64,000 bases of DNA from an uncultured Rhodopila sp. (GTDB lineage: Bacteria > Pseudomonadota > Alphaproteobacteria > Acetobacterales > Acetobacteraceae), in NCBI RefSeq assembly GCF_903915725.1, contig NZ_CAIWTY010000007.1, forward strand, positions 1 to 64,000, given 5' to 3'. Both the position numbers and the translations under genes were made by a program. The notes below the pieces were generated by a model, which was not told the origin of the DNA, did not search any database, and saw nothing but the letters and a program-made list of their open reading frames with translations. Below, piece after piece: positions 60,401 to 64,000 of this stretch (positions are counted from its first letter, which is position 1; the number at the start of each line of letters is the position of its first letter).

Positions 60401-61744
60401 CAGCGCCAGAACCTTCGCCTGTGCTTCGGGCCGCAAATAAATCAGCAAATTCCTGCATGAAACAAAATCAAGCCGCGAAAACGGCGGATCGGCCAGCACA
60501 TCCTGAACCGTAAAGACCACTGCTGCCCGCAGTTCCGGGGTGACACGATAGTGCTGTTCTTCCTTGTTAAAGAAGCGGGCGAGACGCGGCGGCGAAACCT
60601 CGGCCTCGATGTTGCCCGGATAGAGCCCGTCGCGAGCGGTGGCGATCACGTCCGGATCGACGTCGGACGCGAAAACCTGCAACTTGATGCTGAGCTTCGC
60701 CGCGGAAATCGCTTCCTGGAACAGTATGGCAAGCGAGTAGGTTTCCTCGCCCGTGCTGCACCCGGCGATCCAGATCCTGATCGGCTTGTCCGGGGCGTGG
60801 CTTGCCACGATATCCGGAATGGTCGAGGCGGCCAGCAGATCAAAGACGTGCTGGTCGCGGAAGAAGCTTGTTACGTTGATGAGAAGATCCTTGGCCAGAA
60901 GCGCAAGTTCGGCTTGGTCGCTGCGCAGGATCTCGACATAGCGGTCCATGTCGGCGACGTCGATGGCCGCCATGACCATGCGCCGCTCGATGCGCCGCTG
61001 CAGCGTTCCCGGCTTGTAGAACGTGAAATCATGGGCGGTCCTGCTGCGCAGAAGATCGATGATTTCCGGCAGGCGGCCTCGGGTCGCGTCCTCCGCTTGC
61101 GGTTCATTTCCTGAACCCGGGACCTGAAGACCATGGTGCATGAGCATGCCGGCAATTCCGGCGGCCGGCAGCACGGCATCAACACAGCCCGTCAGGATGG
61201 CGCTGCGCGGCATGCCGCCATAGCCGGCCTCCTCGGGGTCCTGCGCGATCACGAAACCGCCCTTGTCCTTCACCGCCTTCAGGCCAAGGCAGCCATCGGC
61301 GCCGGTCCCCGACAGGATGACGCAAATGGCGCGTGGGCCGTAGCCGACGGCCAGCGACTGCAACAGGAAGTCGAAGGGCAGGCGGGCGCCATGGCGGGCG
61401 CGCGGTTGCGACAGATGCAGCCGATCGCCGGCCACCGAAAGATAGGCGCCTGGCGGAATGATGTAGAGATGGTCCTGCTCGATCCGCGTGCCCTCGGTCG
61501 CCTGCAGGACGGTCATCGATGTGTGGCTGGCGAGCAGATCCACCATCATGCTCTCATGGTCGGGATCGAGATGCTGGATCAGAATAAACGCCATGCCGTT
61601 AGCGGCTGGCAACGCGGTCAGAAGCTTTCTGCATGAATCAAGGCCGCCGGCAGAAGCCCCGATTCCGACAACAGGAAAGTCAGCGCTGCACGACGGAGGC
61701 GCGCGGGCGGCAACTTTGACCCGGTCCGGGCGGCTGTCTGACAT
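57416..61744 (-). CDS. CheB-CheR-histidine kinase-REC-REC-LuxR fusion protein
   Basis: One uninterrupted 1442-residue frame. Domains: CheB methylesterase (20-205; Ser31 in GIGASAGG, His58, Asp150 in SGTGADG), CheR methyltransferase (225-480; SAM loop GCSTGEETYSLA), PAS-like (515-630), coiled coil (640-725), PAS (730-840), HisKA (His867 in ASHDLRQPLQ), HATPase (N box NLMSNALKY, G boxes DTGIGIP and GLGLGLSI), receiver 1 (Asp1152, ILADYNLP), receiver 2 (Asp1290, VLDAYLPGMNG) and a LuxR-type HTH (1376-1436, LTPRQRQIMDMVLAG). The last 200 residues look like a whole FixJ regulator. No transmembrane helix is seen, so it is probably cytosolic. It is divergent from a small-protein stress cluster 210 bp away. 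Confidence 0.93.
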   Translation of the reverse strand: MSDSRPDRVKVAARAPPSCSADFPVVGIGASAGGLDSCRKLLTALPAANGMAFILIQHLDPDHESMMVDLLASHTSMTVLQATEGTRIEQDHLYIIPPGAYLSVAGDRLHLSQPRARHGARLPFDFLLQSLAVGYGPRAICVILSGTGADGCLGLKAVKDKGGFVIAQDPEEAGYGGMPRSAILTGCVDAVLPAAGIAGMLMHHGLQVPGSGNEPQAEDATRGRLPEIIDLLRSRTAHDFTFYKPGTLQRRIERRMVMAAIDVADMDRYVEILRSDQAELALLAKDLLINVTSFFRDQHVFDLLAASTIPDIVASHAPDKPIRIWIAGCSTGEETYSLAILFQEAISAAKLSIKLQVFASDVDPDVIATARDGLYPGNIEAEVSPPRLARFFNKEEQHYRVTPELRAAVVFTVQDVLADPPFSRLDFVSCRNLLIYLRPEAQAKVLALFHFALREGGVLLLGTSETAGADDDRFEVISKAERLYRHVGRIRPGEFGFIRGGEGIRTPSRTGQAAAPSRQAALAELCRRMVMETYAPAAVLINRKNECLYSLGPTDRYLRVVPGEPSNDLLAMARQGMRTKLRSAIQQASETNAPISIAGGRPGTFSIAVQPARSEGEDLLLVCFVDDPKPEPARLPAGASNDAPRVAELERELETTRTELQGAIHNLEVSAEEQKAINEEALSVQEEYQSTNEELLTSKEELQSLNEELTALNSQLQETLERQRTTSDDLQNVLYSTDVATLFLDRKLNIRFFTPATRALFAIIPGDLGRPLSDLNSLAVDGNLVTDATTVLRTLTPMEREIQTRNGSCFIRRILPYRTQNDGIEGVVITFADITDRQRVADELGIAKKQADQANAAKSRFLAAASHDLRQPLQTLALVQGLLAKHVDSEKARKLVMRLDETLGAMTGMLNTMLDINEIDAGTVHAEIVDFPIETMLEQLRDEFAYHAQARGLALRVVPCSVTISSDPRLLEQMIRNLMSNALKYTRRGKILLGCRRHAHTLAVEVWDTGIGIPDHQLQSIFDEYLQLDNPARERSRGLGLGLSIVHRLATLLGHEVHVRSVPGRGSVFSIEIKVPFTATAAAPQALSVGQSEADDRHPGSILVIEDDPDVRELVEVFLTEEGHEVVTAYDGVGARELVAGGMVKPDLILADYNLPNGMNGAEVAGMIRDMLGCPVPAIILTGDISISITNTVALQHCMQLNKPVKLKELTQAIQHLLPLSPEAAHPPRRDGVRNGGGPPVIFVVDDDDSIRGAIRAVLEDDDREVEDFATCEAFLAAFHPGRPGCLVLDAYLPGMNGIALLRRMREAGHALPAVMITGNGDVTIAVEAMKAGASDFIEKPIGRTELLASVDLALERSRDSGKLSAWRNDAASHVARLTPRQRQIMDMVLAGHPSKNIAADLGISQRTVENHRASIMAKTDTKSLPALARMALAAEDADHLV

Positions 61745-61954
61745 GGCTGCTGCTTTCCCAAAATGGCCGCCGGCCGACGGCCAGGAAATTCAACGTTATC
61801 ACAGCTTCAATAAAATCGCGATCCACCGCCTGCATTGATTTGCCGCAATGGCTCTCTGAGTAGTTTCCGAGGATGCACGAGCCGGCCACTTGATGCTTAA
61901 AGGCACCGGCGCCGGTATTCGCGGTGAACGAGTTGAAATCATTGAATCAAAAAA

Positions 61955-62257
61955 ATGTCTTTAGACAAGCAATTGCAGCAGAGCGCGCCGGCGGAACCAG
62001 GATCGGAGCCGAGCGTCATCCCAGCCCGCTTAGGGGGAGCAACCGATGCCGGTGTTGTGACGCTGACCGGACATGTCGTGACATTTGCCGAGAAGCATGC
62101 AGCCGAACTCCCCGCGCACCTCGTCAGCACAAGAGCGGTCCGGACACCGTATGATCGCGAAATAGCCGGGCGATGGCCCGGGCTGGTCCCGGGGCGACCA
62201 GCTTCAGGAATGACCTCGCCATCCTGTGAGAGGGCGGAAAACCAATGGCACATCTGA
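61955..62257 (+). pseudogene. BON-domain protein, probably truncated
   Basis: The 100-residue frame starts MSLDKQLQQSAPAEPGSEPS and contains DAGVVTLTGHVVTFAEKHAAE, the core of an OsmY-type BON domain that binds phospholipid or envelope components. After RTPYD the expected second beta-alpha half ('AEEIEVRLP' in relatives) is missing and the tail is unrelated (GRWPGLVPGRPASG). That tail contains a GC-rich hairpin (62177-62193) resembling the palindromic repeats. No SD is evident. It overlaps the next gene by 13 bp. It may be a decayed first member of the stress cluster. Confidence 0.55.
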
Positions 62258-62670
62258 AGGTCCTGGTCGTCGAAGACGACGCCATGATTGGCATGCTCCT
62301 GGCCGAGATGCTGGAAGCCATGGGCTTTAGCGTGTGTGCGATCGCCGCCACCGAGGACGATGCGGTAGCGGACGCGCGCCGCTGCAAACCCGGCCTGATG
62401 ATCGTTGATGAGCAATTACGGGAGGGGAGCGGCTCATCCGCCGTGCGGCGCATCCTGTCGGCAGGATCGGTCCCCTGCGTTTTCATCAGCGGGGCGCTCT
62501 TGCATTCCGGCCGATCGGCGAGGAAGGTGCTGCGGAAACCCTTCGCCGAACGCGATCTGATGAGTGCTATCCAGGAGGTTGTTGCCGCCGCGGATGATGG
62601 GGCCGGGCTGGCGCCCGGGAAAGCGAGTGCCAGGCCGTTGCTACTTCAGACCATACATAGCCCGGACTAG
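62245..62670 (+). CDS. Single-domain response regulator
   Basis: A 141-residue receiver. Acidic pocket in VLVVEDDAMIGMLLAEML, phospho-Asp in GLMIVDEQLREGSGS, switch Ser in CVFISGALL and Lys in KVLRKPFAERDL. Such stand-alone receivers (PA-domain type) often partner multi-domain kinases like the divergent CheB/CheR fusion. SD GAGGGCGG lies close before ATG 62245. A 20-residue polar C-terminal tail is extra. Its stop codon lies inside the second copy of the shared 23-nt motif. Confidence 0.88.
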   Translation: MAHLKVLVVEDDAMIGMLLAEMLEAMGFSVCAIAATEDDAVADARRCKPGLMIVDEQLREGSGSSAVRRILSAGSVPCVFISGALLHSGRSARKVLRKPFAERDLMSAIQEVVAAADDGAGLAPGKASARPLLLQTIHSPD

Positions 62671-62689
62671 GTATTTTCCGACCCTGGCG
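62667..62689 (+). promoter_or_regulatory. Shared 23-nt upstream motif, copy 2
   Basis: Starts CTAGGTA, centre TTTCCGA, ends CCTGGCG, 21 of 23 identical to 22846-22868. It lies 50 bp before the 31-residue protein's ATG 62739. Function unknown. Confidence 0.4.
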
Positions 62690-62738
62690 CCGTTCCGCTT
62701 TCTTCTTCTTACTGTGACATCGCCAAGGGGAGGCAGCG

Positions 62739-62834
62739 ATGACTGACAGCAAATGGGAACTGGCGATCGTGTTGGTCATGTCATCGATGGTTTTCTTTTC
62801 GGCCTGGCACTTCGCACTGCGGCTTGTCAGTTAA
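62739..62834 (+). CDS. 31-residue membrane microprotein
   Basis: ATG 62739 follows a strong SD (AGGGGAGG, 5 nt). The 31 residues have a polar start (MTDSKWEL), then a single hydrophobic helix (AIVLVMSSMVFFSAWHFALR) ending LVS before TAA. No homologue is recalled. It opens a run of small genes with consistent SDs and same strand (62739-63914), so a real translated microprotein is likely. It is too short for most gene finders. Confidence 0.6.
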   Translation: MTDSKWELAIVLVMSSMVFFSAWHFALRLVS

Positions 62835-62873
62835 GCGGCGTGTCCTGGTTCGGCCAAAATGCGGAGGAGAATC

Positions 62874-63110
62874 ATGCATAGCATTGAACCGGAGGAAATC
62901 CCAAACGAGGTGACCGCTCTGTTTGCCGGAAGTGCGATCTCATTCGACCTGTCACCCGGCGCCACCTTCGCCGAGCTCGCCGATCGGCTGGACAACCTTG
63001 GCGACCGGCACCCGGGGACACCCAAGGCGGTTTACCTGAAGCTGGCGTGGCCCGGTACGGCGACGTGCCTCGAAACGTTGTTGTTATCTGAAAATGAAAG
63101 GAATTTCTAA
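62874..63110 (+). CDS. Small hypothetical protein (78 aa)
   Basis: ATG 62874 follows GGAGGAG. The 78 residues look like a small soluble alpha/beta protein: EEIPNEVTALFAGSAISFDLSPGATFAELADRLDNLGD, given here as its first half in outline only, then KAVYLKLAWPG. A ThiS/ubiquitin-like beta-grasp is conceivable from the 'F-L--GAT-AELA-RL' pattern, but the terminal Gly-Gly is absent. The stop TAA shares its last base with the ATG of the next gene. Confidence 0.65.
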   Translation: MHSIEPEEIPNEVTALFAGSAISFDLSPGATFAELADRLDNLGDRHPGTPKAVYLKLAWPGTATCLETLLLSENERNF

Positions 63111-63271
63111 TGCGCAAGACTTTCGCTATTCTGCTTATGAATCTCGTTCTGCTCTCAGGCGCGAGCGTTCTGTTGGGGGCCTGCAACACGACAGCGGGCG
63201 CCGGCCAGGACGTGAGCGCTGCCGGCCACGCCGTCACAAATTCTGCTGAGAAGGTGAAGTCGGGGCTGTAG
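63110..63271 (+). CDS. Entericidin A/B-family lipoprotein
   Basis: A 53-residue lipoprotein. The signal (MRKTFAILLMNLVLLSGASV) ends in a lipobox LLGAC with modification at Cys27, followed by NTTAGAGQDVSAAGHAVTNS, which is the classic entericidin pattern, and a short basic end (AEKVKSGL). Family members are small stress-induced toxin/antidote-like lipoproteins of the envelope. SD AAAGGA; the ATG overlaps the upstream stop (TAATG), so the two are coupled. Confidence 0.88.
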   Translation: MRKTFAILLMNLVLLSGASVLLGACNTTAGAGQDVSAAGHAVTNSAEKVKSGL

Positions 63272-63325
63272 GCCCGTTCGCGTCCGGCGCAAGCCGGAAC
63301 CGATCGTCACAGAAGGAATGGAGTG

Positions 63326-63505
63326 ATGAGTACGATTCTTATTGTCGTCCTGCTGGTTTTGCTGTTCGGCGGGGGCGGCGGCTACTATGGTTACAATCGC
63401 TATGGTACGGCCGGGCTCGGCGGTATACTTGGCCTTGTATTGGTTGTTCTCGTGGTCGTCTGGCTTCTGGGTGGTCTTGGCGTCGGCTATGCCTACCACC
63501 CTTAA
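63326..63505 (+). CDS. DUF3309-like small membrane protein (59 aa)
   Basis: Starts MSTILIVVLLVLLFGGGGGYYG, followed by YNRYGTAGLGGILGLVLVVL and a second hydrophobic stretch. The MSTIL start, Gly-Tyr linker and two helices match the DUF3309 pattern of small alphaproteobacterial membrane proteins; the function is unknown. AGAAGGA lies upstream of ATG 63326. It is followed 22 bp later by another small exported protein on the same strand. Confidence 0.72.
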   Translation: MSTILIVVLLVLLFGGGGGYYGYNRYGTAGLGGILGLVLVVLVVVWLLGGLGVGYAYHP

Positions 63506-63527
63506 AGCCGGCGTGAAGAGGTTCGCC

Positions 63528-63914
63528 ATGCGGACGGCCGCCGCGAGCCTGACCGCGGTCGCGATGCTGTTTTGCCTGTCTCCCGCAGCGCTCGCACAGC
63601 CTGCTCCGCCCGACACGCACATCGCGGTGTTGGCCGCCGGCCAAAGGGAGAGCTATATAGTGAAGTCGGAGGCTGAACTGGAAGAGTGGCAGGTCAGGCT
63701 TCTGCGTTTCTGTGACGAAGCGAAAGCGCAGGCGCGGGCGGACACCGCGGCCACCAGGAATGAACTGCTCACGGCGTTGGAGAAAGCCGAGGCCGGGGCT
63801 TCCAGGTTGCAAAGCGCCGGAGCGGAAAGCTGGGACGATGCCAGAACTTCTTACGAAAAGGCAACCAGCGAACTGGAAGTCGCGTGGGGCAAGGTCCAGG
63901 CGGACCGCCGTTAG
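63528..63914 (+). CDS. Exported coiled-coil protein of unknown function (128 aa)
   Basis: ATG 63528 (SD GAGG) gives a signal peptide (MRTAAASLTAVAMLFCLSPA, cleavage near ALAQ) and a charged helical mature part, including SEAELEEWQVRLLRFCDEAK and a C-terminal AESWDDARTSYEKATSELEV. The late segment resembles coiled-coil stress proteins of the sll1863 type, recalled only. One Cys (in RFCDEA) is present. It belongs to the small-protein run. A longer in-frame start overlaps the DUF3309 gene in another frame and was rejected. Confidence 0.65.
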   Translation: MRTAAASLTAVAMLFCLSPAALAQPAPPDTHIAVLAAGQRESYIVKSEAELEEWQVRLLRFCDEAKAQARADTAATRNELLTALEKAEAGASRLQSAGAESWDDARTSYEKATSELEVAWGKVQADRR

Positions 63915-63959
63915 CTCCACCTGCGCCTCGATAGAATCAACGTATCAATGGAGAGAATC

Positions 63960-64000
63960 ATGGAAACCAATCGACTCGAAGGAATTGGCTATCAGGTCAA
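63960..64000 (+). CDS. CsbD-like stress protein, 5' end only (runs off the right edge)
   Basis: ATG 63960 follows GGAGAG and encodes METNRLEGIGYQV before the window ends. The 'NR-EG-G-QV' start matches the first helix of CsbD/YjbJ-family general-stress proteins. Only 13 full codons are visible, so the call rests on this start and on the stress-type neighbourhood. Confidence 0.5.
   Translation, partial: METNRLEGIGYQV

Noticed and set aside
63290-63320. GGAAC as an EcfG-type (general stress) promoter before the DUF3309-like gene
   Set aside because: No CGTT at 16-17 bp downstream; a pentamer alone is not informative.

Overview
The window is GC-rich DNA from an alphaproteobacterium. The gene set suggests Rhodospirillales, most likely Acetobacteraceae: a PdxJ of the N-K variant, an NrtR/NadQ-like regulator, lgt beside a MidA-type methyltransferase and divergent ubiK, and a degenerate RTX-like protein with an N-terminus I associate with that family. 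The genus is not determined. No rRNA, CRISPR array, prophage or replication origin was seen. There are two tRNAs (CAT and CAC anticodons).

Layout. 0-8 kb: the 3' end of an IS4-type transposase at the left edge, a MscS channel, a repeat-rich gap, a complete tripartite RND efflux operon and a tRNA. 8-16 kb: Uma2 protein, EttA, a damaged parDE pair, an NrtR/NadQ-like regulator, PncC, a glyoxalase, an SDR and a fumarase-superfamily lyase. 16-24 kb: RTX-like protein, DgoK, PgeF, lipoprotein, S24 regulator, response regulator, DODA-type dioxygenase, and a Spy/CpxP-like plus His/Gly/Pro/Tyr-rich exported pair. 24-31 kb: housekeeping genes (midA, lgt, hldD, ubiK, ybjN-like, proC, tetR, inositol monophosphatase family, phzF). 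31.5-33 kb: two tandem toxin-antitoxin modules. 33-43 kb: hybrid kinase, pdxJ, flippase, and an ABC-2 exporter whose two genes are separated by a lipocalin-like gene. 43-52.6 kb: a surface-polysaccharide region (three glycosyltransferases, acyltransferase, flippase, FkbM methyltransferase, hldE). With hldD at 26 kb this covers most of ADP-heptose synthesis. 52.7-57 kb: BKACE enzyme, small proteins, one intact vapBC, one ruined parDE, purU, tRNA. 57.4-64 kb: a 1442-residue CheB-CheR-kinase-REC-REC-LuxR fusion, divergent from a run of small stress-type genes (BON remnant, response regulator, 31-residue membrane protein, entericidin, DUF3309-like, coiled coil, CsbD-like).

Three patterns stand out. 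First, the clear frame-breaking lesions are confined to toxin-antitoxin genes: of five loci, three are broken, and two toxins carry CTG where an ATG overlapping the antitoxin stop is expected. Second, a family of 23-nt palindromic repeats, single or as inverted pairs, lies in four intergenic gaps; two loci also share a longer homologous flank. Third, the CheB/CheR fusion carries a complete FixJ-like REC-HTH output in the same chain and sits head-to-head with the small-protein stress cluster, so the two may form one signalling unit (inference).

Many long antisense ORFs are high-GC shadows and are not reported as genes. Starts were chosen by Shine-Dalgarno (SD) match, domain boundary and operon overlap.
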